Assembly (NCBI RefSeq): GCF_003751605.1
Contig: NZ_RJVJ01000004.1
Coordinates: forward strand, 57,321 to 121,320
Reading direction: 5' to 3'
Origin: Kitasatospora cineracea
GTDB taxonomy: Bacteria > Actinomycetota > Actinomycetes > Streptomycetales > Streptomycetaceae
DNA length: 64,000 nucleotides
Shown: in pieces, positions 34,660 to 43,583 of the stretch
How the letters are laid out: each line of letters starts with the position of its first letter
How positions within the stretch are numbered: position 1 is the first letter of the stretch
Made by a program: the position numbers and the translations under genes
Notes under the pieces: model-generated
The model's input: the letters and a program-made list of their open reading frames with translations, nothing else
Database searches by the model: none
Told to the model about the DNA's origin: nothing

Positions 34660-35544
34660 TCAGCCCGCGTCCTCCCGCTCCGCGACCAGGGCCGTTCCCA
34701 CCGGACGGAACCCGGCCGAGGCGTAGATCCGCGCCACGTCCTCGTCCGACGCCGACAGGAACACCGTCCGGGCGCCGCGCGCGGCCGCGTCGGCCAGCAG
34801 CGCCTCGGTCACCGCCAGGCCCAGCCCGCGGCGCCGGTGCGCGGGCAGCGTCGCCACCCCGACGATCTCGCTCGCGCCGTCCACCGGGTTGTGCTGGCCG
34901 GCCGCGACCGGCCGCCCCTCGTGCAGGGCCGCCGCGAAGACCGTCGCGCCCGACCGCAGCCGGGCCCGGGCCCGGCCGACCGTGCCGTCCGCCTCCCGGG
35001 CCCCGGCCTCCGCGGCCAGTTCCCCGGTCCCGGCGTCGCCGACCGCCGTCCCGGGCGCGCCGAAGCCCAGGTACTGCGCCGCGACCGCCTCGGCCAGCTC
35101 CGGCGCGTCCGCGTCCACCAGCCGCACCGGGTACCCGGAGCCGGACGGGGCGGGCGCCGGACGGTCCGTCAGGGACAGCGCCAGCAGCGGGTGCTCGGAG
35201 ACGGTCAGGCCCGCCTGCTCCAGCAGCCCGCGCAGCCCCGGGGCCAGCTCCCCGATCCACTCGAAGGCCTGCGGCACCCCGAGTTCGCGCTGCCGCTCCA
35301 GCACCGCGGCCACGTCCGCGGCGGCCGGCTGCCCGCCGGCCCCCGGCCGGGGCCGGGCGTAGTAGGGGGCGCCGCCGTCCTCCCGGACGAAGAGCGTGAA
35401 CGGACCGAACTCCTCGGCGCGCCCGCCCAGTCGGGGCGCGGCGTCGCAGTAGCGGTCCACCCGTTCCACCAGCGCCCGCGCGCCGTCCGACCCGCGCGGG
35501 GAGGCGGCGTCGTGGTCGAGGGTGTCCTGCTGACGTGCCGTCAT
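34660..35544 (-). CDS. GNAT acetyltransferase (two-domain)
   Basis: A 294-aa protein whose C-terminal half (about 135-290) is a GNAT domain with VGVATLPAHRRRGLGLAVTEALLADA (acetyl-CoA loop RRRGLG) and TVFLSASDEDVARIYASAGFRPVGTA. The N-terminal half looks like a degenerate partner domain. It might acetylate the product for self-protection or during tailoring. ATG 35544 has AGGAG upstream, 54 bases after the cyclodeaminase-like gene. Confidence 0.82.
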   Translation of the reverse strand: MTARQQDTLDHDAASPRGSDGARALVERVDRYCDAAPRLGGRAEEFGPFTLFVREDGGAPYYARPRPGAGGQPAAADVAAVLERQRELGVPQAFEWIGELAPGLRGLLEQAGLTVSEHPLLALSLTDRPAPAPSGSGYPVRLVDADAPELAEAVAAQYLGFGAPGTAVGDAGTGELAAEAGAREADGTVGRARARLRSGATVFAAALHEGRPVAAGQHNPVDGASEIVGVATLPAHRRRGLGLAVTEALLADAAARGARTVFLSASDEDVARIYASAGFRPVGTALVAEREDAG

Positions 35545-35598
35545 CGGTGACTTTTCTCCTGTTGTCGATTCGTGTGTCCGTGCCGCCGGCCTCGTGGG

Positions 35599-36588
35599 TC
35601 AGTACGGCACGACGCTCCCGGCGCCCAGCCGTTCGGCCCGGGCCACCGCGTGCAGCGCCGCGACCAGGTCCCAGGCGGCCAGGCCGACCGACTCGAAGAG
35701 CGTGAGCCGCTCCGGCCCGCTCCGCCCGGCGGCCGCCCCGGTCAGCACCTCCCCGAGCGAGGCCCGCAGCAGGTCCGGTCCGACCGCGCCCTCGCGCAGC
35801 GCCAGCAGATAGTCTCCGGCCTCGGCGCGCACCGCGGCGACGGAATCGCAGAACACGTCGCAGGCCGCCATCGTCGCCCCGTCCAGCTCCCGGGTGGTCG
35901 CCACCGCCGAGCCGACCGCGTTGACGTGGCAGCCCGGCGCGAGCCACTCCCGGCGCAGCACCGGCTCGGCCGCGTCGGTCGCGGTCACCACCACGTCCGC
36001 GCCGGCCACCGCCTCGCGCACGCTCGAGCAGGGCTCGACCGGCCGCCCCAGCTCCGCCGCCAGTTCGGCGCACACCCGCCGGGTCTTCGCCGCGTCCCGG
36101 GCCGCGACCCGGATCCGCTCGAAGCCGCGCACCCCGGCCAGCGCCCGCACGTGTGCCCGGCCCTGGACACCCGTGCCCACCACCGCCAGCACCCGGGCGT
36201 CCCGGCGCGCCAGCAGGTCGGTGGCCACCGCGGTCACCGCGGCGCTGCGCACCTCGGTCACCGCGGAGGCGTCCAGCAGGGCCCGGGCCCGCCCGGTGGC
36301 GCCGTCGAAGAGCAGCACCGCGCCCTGGTGGCTGTCCAGGCCGCGGGCGGTGTTCCCGGGGAAGAGCGTGACCGCCTTCAGCCCGTAGGCCGGCTCGTCC
36401 CCCGCCAGGTAGGCGGGCATCAGGCCGAGCAGGCCGGCCGCGCCGGGCGGGTCCAGCACCGGGCGGCGGTCGGGCTGGTGGATCCGCCCGGCCGCCAGCG
36501 CGGTCAGCGCCTCCCGCATCGCCGCCGCGCACTCCGCGGGCGGCAGCAGCCGGTGGACGTCCCGGTGGGACAGCACCCGGATGGACAC
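35599..36588 (-). CDS. Ornithine cyclodeaminase / mu-crystallin family NAD(P)-dependent enzyme
   Basis: A 329-aa protein with the OCD pattern: GLKAVTLFPGNTARGLDSHQG (substrate lysine/arginine), LLDASAVTEVRSAA, the Rossmann motif VVGTGVQGRAHVRAL and the downstream HVNAVGSAVATTRELD. Members cyclise ornithine to proline or reduce imino acids; in NRPS clusters they make non-proteinogenic residues such as cyclic imino acids or 2,3-diaminopropionate precursors. The neighbouring 2OG oxygenase and NRPS genes suggest it supplies a modified amino acid. GTG 36588 has GAGGAG upstream. Confidence 0.86.
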   Translation of the reverse strand: MSIRVLSHRDVHRLLPPAECAAAMREALTALAAGRIHQPDRRPVLDPPGAAGLLGLMPAYLAGDEPAYGLKAVTLFPGNTARGLDSHQGAVLLFDGATGRARALLDASAVTEVRSAAVTAVATDLLARRDARVLAVVGTGVQGRAHVRALAGVRGFERIRVAARDAAKTRRVCAELAAELGRPVEPCSSVREAVAGADVVVTATDAAEPVLRREWLAPGCHVNAVGSAVATTRELDGATMAACDVFCDSVAAVRAEAGDYLLALREGAVGPDLLRASLGEVLTGAAAGRSGPERLTLFESVGLAAWDLVAALHAVARAERLGAGSVVPY

Positions 36589-36607
36589 GTGCTCCTCCCC
36601 CGCCCGC

Positions 36608-37312
36608 TCAGCGCGCCGCGGCGGCGGCGAACAGCTGGTCGTCCAGCCCGGCCGGGCGCACCGACTCGGGGCAGGACTGCGAGTAGTAGTTCATCGTCAC
36701 CACGGCCCGCAGGCCGTCCGGGTCGCGCATCGGCTGCACGTAGTGCGCGTGCGCGCGGGCGTCGAAGAAGTACAGCTGCCCGGCCCGCGGGTAGATCACC
36801 CCGGCGTCCCGGTCCACCTCCGCGACGTCGCGGGCGGTGCGGTCGCGGGCCACCACCAGGCCGCCGCCGGTCTCCTCGGTGCAGTCGGTCAGGTACAGCA
36901 GGCCCTGCGCGGGGTTGCTGTCCACGTGGCAGGGGTAGCGCTCGCCGTCGCCGCGCAGCACGTTCAGGCTCAGCGAGCGGTTCGCGGTGCTGGTGGGGTG
37001 CAGGGCCTCGCCGATGGTGCGCTCGGCCAGCGCCCGGAACCAGCCCAGGTACAGCCGCTCCAGCCAGGGCGCGCGCTGCTGCAGCGTCTCGCCGTTGACG
37101 GTCTCCAGCCGGATCACCGTGCCGGTGCGCTCCCGGGCCGAGCTCATGGTCGGCCGGAAGTCGTGGCGCACCGACTCGGCGGCGGCCAGCGACAGCAGCT
37201 CCTCCCGCCAGCCGGCCGGCAGGACCGAGCCGACGTCGTAGGTGTGCCAGTGGAAGGGGGCCAGCGCGGGCGGCGTCCAGCCGTCGGCGAACCCGCCGGG
37301 AGTCGTGGTCAC
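36608..37312 (-). CDS. 2-oxoglutarate/Fe(II)-dependent dioxygenase (prolyl-hydroxylase-like)
   Basis: A 234-aa double-stranded beta-helix protein. Iron motif HxD is in CHVDSNPAQ, the distal histidine in AHAHYVQPM, and the 2OG-binding arginine in GLRAVVTMNYY. The fold type is that of prolyl 4-hydroxylases. It likely hydroxylates a free or carrier-bound amino acid for the NRPS. It lies 19 bases upstream of the cyclodeaminase-like gene. The GTG start at 37312 has only a weak AGGA site. Confidence 0.82.
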   Translation of the reverse strand: MTTTPGGFADGWTPPALAPFHWHTYDVGSVLPAGWREELLSLAAAESVRHDFRPTMSSARERTGTVIRLETVNGETLQQRAPWLERLYLGWFRALAERTIGEALHPTSTANRSLSLNVLRGDGERYPCHVDSNPAQGLLYLTDCTEETGGGLVVARDRTARDVAEVDRDAGVIYPRAGQLYFFDARAHAHYVQPMRDPDGLRAVVTMNYYSQSCPESVRPAGLDDQLFAAAAAR

Positions 37313-37481
37313 GGTGTCGTCCTGTGCCTTTCCTGAGGGGAGGAGGGGGCGGCGGGCCGGGCGGCCGGGCCGCCGGGGAACGGGGAGGCGAGGGCCGGGT
37401 GACGGTGGCCGGGGCCGCCGGGCCGCCCGTCCGGGCAGCAGGTCGGCGGCCGCCAGCCGCACCACGACTTCGGGGCGGCGC

Positions 37482-38936
37482 TCACTTGAGCAACATGTCG
37501 GCGGGAGCCGGCAGCACCTCTACCTCGGCGGGACGCTCGTGCGGGGACAGCAGCGTGTTCAGCCGCCGCCGCAGCCCGGCGGCGTCCGGCGGCGCGGCGC
37601 CGTCGACGAACAGGCTGATCCGGTAGGCGTCGCCGTCCGGGTCGATCCGGGTCGCCGCGTGCACCACGCCCTCCAGCGACTTCGCGGTGCGCCGCACCGA
37701 GGCCAGCGACACCTTCTCGCCGCGCAGCACCGCGAAGTCGGTGGTGCGGCCGCGCACGAACAGGTAGCCGTCCTCCGCCTCGGCCAGGTCGCCGGTGGCC
37801 AGCACCCCGGGGGCGACCAGCGCGCCGCGCCGGCACCCCGGGGCGGCCGCCCCGATCCGCTCCCGGTACACGGTCGGCGAGGACACCAGCAGCTCCCGCC
37901 CCCCGGAGGGGTCCGGGCGCAGCGACAGGCCGACCCCCGACAGCGGGCGGCCGATCGACGCGTACCGGTGCGCCGGCTCCCGGTGCGCGGCCAGCGTCGC
38001 CACCCGGGGGCCCGCCTCGGTCAGCCCGTACGTCAGGTACAGCTCGCCGCCCGGCCGGCCCGCCAGCAGCGCGGCGGTCAGCGCCGGTTCCAGCGCCTGC
38101 CCGCCCACCGACAGCACCCGCAGGGTGTCCGGCGTCCCGACCCCGGCCGCCACCAGGTCCTTCACCAGGGTCGGGGTCAGCGAGGAGACGGTGACCCGGT
38201 GCGCGGCCAGCTGCTCCAGGTACCCGGGGACGCTGAACGGCGGCCGGGACAGCGCCAGCGCCGCGCCGGTGCGCAGCGCCGCGAACACCTGCGCCACCAG
38301 CGCGAACGAGTAGTGCACCGGCAGGCTCACCAGCAGGGTGTCGTCCCCGGTGACGCCCAGCGCCTCGGCGTGCAGGTCCGCGTTGTGCAGCAGCGCGGAC
38401 GCGTCGTGCAGGCAGCCGGTGGCCGCCCCGGACGTCCCGGAGGTCAGCAGGATCAGCTGCCCCGGCCCGTGCAGCCGCACGGCGGCGGCGGGCCGCACCG
38501 CCCACGTCCCGGCGACCTCCAGCGGCGTCCCGGTGATCCCGCCGAGCCGGGCCGGGCTGCCGACCACCAGGGCCGGCCGGAACCGGGCGGTCACCTCGTC
38601 CCAGCGGGCCGCCGCGGTGGACGGCGGCACCAGCGCCGGCACGTGCCCGGTCAGCAGCGCGGCGAACAGCCAGCGCAGCACCCGCACCCCGTTCGGCAGC
38701 GAGATCATCACCACCGAGCCGGTCGGCAGCGACAGCGCGTCCAACTCCCGCATCACATCGGTCAGTTCGGGACCGGCCGGGGCGCCGGTGACATCGCTGG
38801 TGCGCGCCAGCAACGCCTCCACCCGGGCCAGGTCGGGCAGCACCGCCCGGTCGGTCCCGCCCGCCGGGTGCCCGGGGTGGGGCAGCAGGCTCGGGGGCCA
38901 GGCGACCCGCGGTGGTTCGAGGGTGGAGACGTTCAC
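37482..38936 (-). CDS. Acyl-AMP ligase (ANL superfamily)
   Basis: A 484-aa adenylate-forming enzyme: A3 loop LILLTSGTSGAATG, A5 YGLTEAGPRV, A7 VLATGDLAEAEDGYLFVRGR, A8 RTTDFAVLRGEKVSLASVRR; the protein ends in LLK, so the last residue may be the A10 lysine. It activates a carboxylic acid and would load the free ACP (45909) or a ketosynthase. GTG 38936 overlaps the preceding stop (GTGA), as for all genes of this operon up to the heme enzyme. Substrate not predictable from sequence alone. Confidence 0.85.
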   Translation of the reverse strand: MNVSTLEPPRVAWPPSLLPHPGHPAGGTDRAVLPDLARVEALLARTSDVTGAPAGPELTDVMRELDALSLPTGSVVMISLPNGVRVLRWLFAALLTGHVPALVPPSTAAARWDEVTARFRPALVVGSPARLGGITGTPLEVAGTWAVRPAAAVRLHGPGQLILLTSGTSGAATGCLHDASALLHNADLHAEALGVTGDDTLLVSLPVHYSFALVAQVFAALRTGAALALSRPPFSVPGYLEQLAAHRVTVSSLTPTLVKDLVAAGVGTPDTLRVLSVGGQALEPALTAALLAGRPGGELYLTYGLTEAGPRVATLAAHREPAHRYASIGRPLSGVGLSLRPDPSGGRELLVSSPTVYRERIGAAAPGCRRGALVAPGVLATGDLAEAEDGYLFVRGRTTDFAVLRGEKVSLASVRRTAKSLEGVVHAATRIDPDGDAYRISLFVDGAAPPDAAGLRRRLNTLLSPHERPAEVEVLPAPADMLLK

Positions 38937-39511
38937 GGTCGTTCCTCTCCGTGGACGGACCGGTCAGGGTCCTGGGTGGACTGCGGGGGCGGCGGCGGGG
39001 CGGGCACCAGCCACAGGCACTCGGCCAGGTGGTGCCCCTCGGGCGCCCGCCGGCACAGCACCAGGGCCACCGCCGAGGCCCGCGGACGGCGGCCGCCCAG
39101 CCACTGGCGGGCGAGCTCGGCGGCGACCGGACGGCCCCGCCCGGGCGGCATGGTCAGCAGCAGGCTGGGACCGCCGAGGCCGTAGGCACTGCAACTGGTG
39201 CCCACCACGGTGCCGGGGCTGGCCGCCACGAACTGCCGGGGTGAGAAGCCCCCGGAGGCGGTCTCGGCGACCAGGCGGTGCAGCGTCTGCGCCGTCGCCT
39301 CCTCGCTCACCACGATCACCCCCACCCGGCTGCCGTCCGCGACGGCCGGCCCCGCCCCGCCGGCCAGTTCCTCCAGCGCGGCACCGACCGCGTCCAGCAC
39401 CGCCCAGCAGGCCGGGTCCATCGCCCCGGTCCGCACCGTCCGGGCCCGCACCGGACCGTCCGGCCCCGTCGCCCCGCGCGCGGCGACCACGCACCCGGCC
39501 GGCGCCGTCAC
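38933..39511 (-). CDS. Small ketosynthase-like protein (N-terminal KS domain type)
   Basis: A 192-aa protein resembling the N-terminal thiolase-fold half of ketosynthases (PF13723-like): SRVGVIVVSEEATAQTLHRL, then ASPGTVVGTSCSAYGLGGPSLLLTM, where a KS would have its active cysteine, and a proline-rich tail. It lacks the C-terminal half with the catalytic histidines. It may be a non-catalytic partner in a heteromeric KS complex with the two following gene products, which it overlaps by GTGA. Function is inferred from position. Confidence 0.7.
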   Translation of the reverse strand: MTAPAGCVVAARGATGPDGPVRARTVRTGAMDPACWAVLDAVGAALEELAGGAGPAVADGSRVGVIVVSEEATAQTLHRLVAETASGGFSPRQFVAASPGTVVGTSCSAYGLGGPSLLLTMPPGRGRPVAAELARQWLGGRRPRASAVALVLCRRAPEGHHLAECLWLVPAPPPPPQSTQDPDRSVHGEERP

Positions 39512-40947
39512 CGCCCGCCCCCTTCACCAGGGCGCCCCGCGGGCGCGGGCTCCAACAGCAGACAGGTGTTGAACCCGCCGAACCCCAACGTCTGGCTCAA
39601 CCCGCACCCACCCCCGATCCCCAGCGCCCGCCCGACCGGCAGCCGCAACGGAAACCCGTCCATCACCCGTTCCAGGTGCGGCACCGGCGGCACCCGCCGG
39701 TCCCGCAACGCCAGCAGCACCGTGATCGCCTCCACCACCCCGGTCGCCCCCAGGCTGTGCCCGAGCGCCCCCTTCGTGGCGAAGGCCACCGGCCCCGCTC
39801 CCGTCCCGGCCCCGTCGGCGCGGCCCGACGCAGTGTCGTGGGCCGAACCCGGCAGGTCCCCCGCGACGGAACGCGGACCGGCCCCGGCGACCGGCTCCGG
39901 CGCGGCTTCGGCGCCCGGGCCGGACCCGGCTTCGGCGGCAGAGCCCGTACCGGCTCCGCCACCCGCTCCCGCCTCGGCCGCCGGACCGGCCCCAGCCCCG
40001 GCCGCCGAGCCCGCCCCGGCCCCCGCCGGGGGCCAGAGCAGGGCCAGGCCCGCCGATTCGGCGGCGTCGTTGAGGACGGTGCCGGTTCCGTGCGTGGAGA
40101 TCACGGCCACTTCGGCGGGGTCCCGTCCGGCCAGGTCGAGGGCGGCCCGCACGGCGCGGGCCGCCGCGGTGCCGGAGGCGTCCGGCTCGGTGGGGCCCAG
40201 GGCGTTGTTCGAGGCGCCCCAGCCGGTGAGCAGCCCCAGGCAGGGGGCCCGCCGGGCGTCGGCCGAGGCGGCGGTCTCCAGCAGCAGGAACCCGCCGGCC
40301 TCGCCGAGCAGCATCCCGTCGCGGTCCCGGTCGAAGCTGCGCGGTTCGCCGCGGCTCATGGTGCGCAGCCGGCTGTGGCCGCGCCGCTTGTTCGGGGTGA
40401 GCAGGTCGACCGCGCCGACCAGGCAGCGTTCGGCGACGCCCGCGGTGAGCAGGTCGGCGGCGACGGCGATCGCGTCGCTGCCGGAGCTGCACGCGGTGGA
40501 GAGCGCCACCGGTTCGCGCCGGCTGCCGAGCCGCCGGGCGGCCTCGGCCACCCAGTCGTAGAGCGAGGGGCCCGGCCGGTCGGCGTGCGGGCCGAGGCTG
40601 GTGCCGATGACCACCAACACGTCCCCGGCGTCGTCCGGCCCGAGTCCGGCCCCGGCCAGCGTCCGGGCTCCGGTCGCGGTGGCCACGGCCAGGTGGCGGG
40701 CGACGGTGTCGGCGTCCGGGTCCTCGTCCCCGTCGGTGCCCGGCGGCAGGGCCGCCACCCGGTGGTTGCGCAGCGGCTCGGCCGAGGGCGCCTCGCCCTG
40801 TCCGGTGCGTCCGGCCAGCAGCTGCTCCCAGACCTCGTCCAGCCCGGTGCCCAGCGCGGTCGCCCAGGCGGCGGCACTGACGTGCAACGGCGCCCGACCG
40901 ACCCCTGCCCCGGCCACAGCTCCGACCCCTGCCCCGGCCCCGCTCAT
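39508..40947 (-). CDS. FabF-type ketosynthase with an Ala/Gly-rich insertion
   Basis: A 479-aa condensing enzyme with an intact triad: C153 in STACSSGSDA, H286 in STHGTGTVLND and H397 in TKGALGHSLGATG. Between the two histidines, where ketosynthases normally have about 35 residues, lies about 80 residues of Gly/Ala/Pro-rich low complexity (306-386). The N-terminal 20 residues are also Gly/Ala repeats. It catalyses decarboxylative condensation on an ACP. ATG 40947 overlaps the next KS stop (ATGA). Confidence 0.83.
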   Translation of the reverse strand: MSGAGAGVGAVAGAGVGRAPLHVSAAAWATALGTGLDEVWEQLLAGRTGQGEAPSAEPLRNHRVAALPPGTDGDEDPDADTVARHLAVATATGARTLAGAGLGPDDAGDVLVVIGTSLGPHADRPGPSLYDWVAEAARRLGSRREPVALSTACSSGSDAIAVAADLLTAGVAERCLVGAVDLLTPNKRRGHSRLRTMSRGEPRSFDRDRDGMLLGEAGGFLLLETAASADARRAPCLGLLTGWGASNNALGPTEPDASGTAAARAVRAALDLAGRDPAEVAVISTHGTGTVLNDAAESAGLALLWPPAGAGAGSAAGAGAGPAAEAGAGGGAGTGSAAEAGSGPGAEAAPEPVAGAGPRSVAGDLPGSAHDTASGRADGAGTGAGPVAFATKGALGHSLGATGVVEAITVLLALRDRRVPPVPHLERVMDGFPLRLPVGRALGIGGGCGLSQTLGFGGFNTCLLLEPAPAGRPGEGGGR

Positions 40948-42197
40948 GCCGCCGCCAGCGGAGGCTGCTCGAGGACCGCGAAGGCGTTGGTCCCGCCGAT
41001 GCCCGCCGACATCACCCCGGCCAGCCGGGGGACGCCCGCGTCCTCCCAGGTCCGGCCCTGCGGCACGATCGAGTACCGCTCGCCGCCCTTGACCAGGGTC
41101 TCGATGGGCTCGCGGGTGTTCGGTGTCGCCGCCAGGTAGCCGTGTTCGAGCTGCAGCGCGGTCTTGATCAGGGCCGCGAGCCCGGCGGCCTGGTTGGTGT
41201 GGCCGATGGCGGCCTTGACCGAGCCGATCGCCAGCGGCACGCCCTGCGGTCCGAGGGCCTCGGTCAGCGCGGTGGCCTCGATCTCGTCGTTGAGCGGGAT
41301 GCCCACGCCGTGCGCCTCGACGTAGCCGATCTCGGCGCCGTCGACGCCCGCCTCGGCCAGTGCCTGCCGGACCACCCGGATCTTCCCGGGCACGCCGGGG
41401 ATGACGAACCCGGCCTTGTCGTGGCCGTCGTTGCCGACCGCCGTGGAGCGGATCACCGCGTGGATCGGGTCGCCGTCGCGCAGCGCGTCGTCCAGCCGGC
41501 GCAGCAGCACGGCGGCGGCGCCGTCGCCGGGGATGACCCCGGTGGAGCCGGTGTCGAAGGGCCGGCAGACGCCGTCGACGGCGTAGATTCCGCCGGGGCG
41601 GTAGGGGTACCAGCCCTCGGTCGGCATGATCGAGACCGCGCCGACCAGGGCGTGGTCGCAGCTGCCCAGCCGCAGGCTCTGGCAGGCCAGGTGGACGGCG
41701 GTCAGCCCGGTCGCGCAGGAGGCGTCGACCATGACGCTGGCCCCGTGCAGGCCGTGGAAGTACGAGAAGTGGTTGGCGGCGAAGCGGGTGTCGGTGTCGG
41801 CGACGCCGTTGAAGCTGGTCTCGGTCAGCGGCTGGTAGGGGGTGCAGGCCGCGAAGAGGGCGGTGCGCCCGCCGATCTCGGAGAGCCGGACGGAGGCGTC
41901 CTCGGCGGCGGCGACCAGCGTCTCGTACAGCACGCCGTGCTGCGGGTCGTCCTTCGGCGTGCCCCGGTAGCCGGCCCGTCCGGCGTCGAAGGTGTACCGG
42001 TCGGCCATCAGGCCCCAGGCCGCGACGGGCTGTTCGTCCTCGGCCAGGCCGGCCCCGGCGGGGTCGGGGGCCGGGCCGCGGGTCGCGCAGTCGCGGCCCC
42101 GGCGCAGGTTGTCCCAGAACTCCTCCAGTCCGTCGCTGCCGGCGAACCGGCAGCCCATCCCGACGATCGCTACCGCGTCCGCGGTGTCCGTGCCCAC
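40944..42197 (-). CDS. Stand-alone modular-type ketosynthase
   Basis: A 417-aa ketosynthase resembling the KS of type I PKS: AVAIVGMGCRFAGSDGLEEFWDNL at the start, C161 in VDASCATGLTAVHL, H296 in VEAHGVGIPLND (variant of EAHGTGT) and H333 in KAAIGHTNQAAG. It has no attached AT or ACP. Together with the second KS and the small KS-like protein it forms three adjacent condensing-enzyme genes. GTG 42197 is preferred because GAGGGAG is correctly spaced; TTG 42203 is too close. Confidence 0.85.
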   Translation of the reverse strand: MGTDTADAVAIVGMGCRFAGSDGLEEFWDNLRRGRDCATRGPAPDPAGAGLAEDEQPVAAWGLMADRYTFDAGRAGYRGTPKDDPQHGVLYETLVAAAEDASVRLSEIGGRTALFAACTPYQPLTETSFNGVADTDTRFAANHFSYFHGLHGASVMVDASCATGLTAVHLACQSLRLGSCDHALVGAVSIMPTEGWYPYRPGGIYAVDGVCRPFDTGSTGVIPGDGAAAVLLRRLDDALRDGDPIHAVIRSTAVGNDGHDKAGFVIPGVPGKIRVVRQALAEAGVDGAEIGYVEAHGVGIPLNDEIEATALTEALGPQGVPLAIGSVKAAIGHTNQAAGLAALIKTALQLEHGYLAATPNTREPIETLVKGGERYSIVPQGRTWEDAGVPRLAGVMSAGIGGTNAFAVLEQPPLAAA

Positions 42198-42257
42198 CTT
42201 CAAGCTCCCTCGGTCCTCCGTCGGTGCCGTCCGCCGCCCCGCGGCGGACGGGTCGTC

Positions 42258-43583
42258 CTACGACGCGGCTGCGACGGCCCCGGCCGCCGGCTCCGACTGC
42301 TGCACCTGCCCGGCACCGGCCCCGCCCCCGGCCGCGACGCCGTCCCCGGCCGCGTCCCTGCGCGGGGACAGCCGCAGCACCGGCAGGACGAAGGCCGCGC
42401 TCAGCACGACCATCACCACCACCAGCAGGACGCCCCCGTGCCAGGGCAGCAGCGCCCCGGCGAGGATCGGGCCGATCACGCCGCTGGCCGACACGGTCGT
42501 GGAGAACAGGGCGTTGGCGCGGCCCCGGTCCTCGTCGGTGGCGGCCTCGTTGAGCTGCGTGCTCAGCAGCGGCCCGGCCAGCGACTCGGCGACCGACAGC
42601 AGCACCACCGCGCCGCAGGCCACCAGCAGCGCCTGCACGCCGTGGCGCAGCGCGGAGAGGTGCACCAGCGCCCAGCAGCCCGTGGCGCACGCGCCGGCCG
42701 CGAGCAGCAGCGTCCGGGCGGGCACCCGTTCCAGCAGCGGCATGCCGACGAACTGCACCACCGCGCACATGATGATGTTCAGGGCGAAGACGGTGGACAG
42801 GCCGCCGGGCGAGATCGAGTGCGACTGCAGGTAGCCGGGCAGTCCGGCCCGGAACTGGCCGAAGGTCACCATGGCGTTCATGGCCAGCAGCACCAGGACC
42901 ACCGCGATGCCGGGCCGGCGCAGCACCGACAGGTAGTTCGGCCGGGACGCCCGGGCGCCGTCCTTCTGCTGCCGGGTGCGGATGCCGCCGGGCAGCGCGC
43001 CCCAGGTCGCCGCCGCCATCACCAGGTAGGTGAGCGCGTCGATGCCGTACAGCAGCGCGTAGCGGGTGGCGGGCGTGGCGAAGTCGGCCGCGGCCAGCGC
43101 GCCGCCGACCACCACGCCGGCGCCCATGCCCAGGTTGAGCAGGCCGTAGTCCGCGGAGTAGACGGTGGTGCGCTGGTCCGGTTCGGTGCAGGCGGCGTAG
43201 GCGGCGCGCACCGCGGTGCCCACCCCGTTGATGCCGAAGCCCCACACGGTCGCCGCGACCAGGGCGATCCACGGCGAGGACGCGAAGCCGTAGACCAGGG
43301 TGCCGACGCCCGCCACGATGTTGGCGTACGGGACGGCCCGGCGGTACGGCAGCCGGTCCAGCAGCGCGCCCCACACCAGGCCGCCGACGATCGCCGCGCC
43401 GGCCTGCACGGCCAGCGCCGCGGCGGGGACCCAGGCGTCGAAGTGCCGGATCCGGGTCAGGTAGATCCACAGGAACGGCAGCACCATGCCCGCCCCGAAG
43501 GCGCTCAGCCCGTTCGTGGCGAGCAGCAGCTTCGCGGTGCGCGGCAGCCGGCCGATCCGGCCCCAGTTCGCCAACAGGCTCAT
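42258..43583 (-). CDS. MFS transporter (12-TM)
   Basis: A 441-aa multi-pass membrane protein. Helix 1 (LLLATNGLSAFGAGMVLPFLWIYL) and the loop WGALLDRLPYRRAVPYAN fit MFS motif A; about 12 hydrophobic segments, with a C-terminal Gly/Ala-rich tail. Likely exporter for the second cluster's product. ATG 43583 overlaps the stop of the upstream TDO-like gene. Confidence 0.87.
   Translation of the reverse strand: MSLLANWGRIGRLPRTAKLLLATNGLSAFGAGMVLPFLWIYLTRIRHFDAWVPAAALAVQAGAAIVGGLVWGALLDRLPYRRAVPYANIVAGVGTLVYGFASSPWIALVAATVWGFGINGVGTAVRAAYAACTEPDQRTTVYSADYGLLNLGMGAGVVVGGALAAADFATPATRYALLYGIDALTYLVMAAATWGALPGGIRTRQQKDGARASRPNYLSVLRRPGIAVVLVLLAMNAMVTFGQFRAGLPGYLQSHSISPGGLSTVFALNIIMCAVVQFVGMPLLERVPARTLLLAAGACATGCWALVHLSALRHGVQALLVACGAVVLLSVAESLAGPLLSTQLNEAATDEDRGRANALFSTTVSASGVIGPILAGALLPWHGGVLLVVVMVVLSAAFVLPVLRLSPRRDAAGDGVAAGGGAGAGQVQQSEPAAGAVAAAS

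Noticed and set aside
32219..36532. 1437-codon open frame on the minus strand joining several genes
   Set aside because: It crosses gene boundaries and matches the true minus-strand multicopper oxidase frame only by frame shift; composition is that of a wrong-frame translation.
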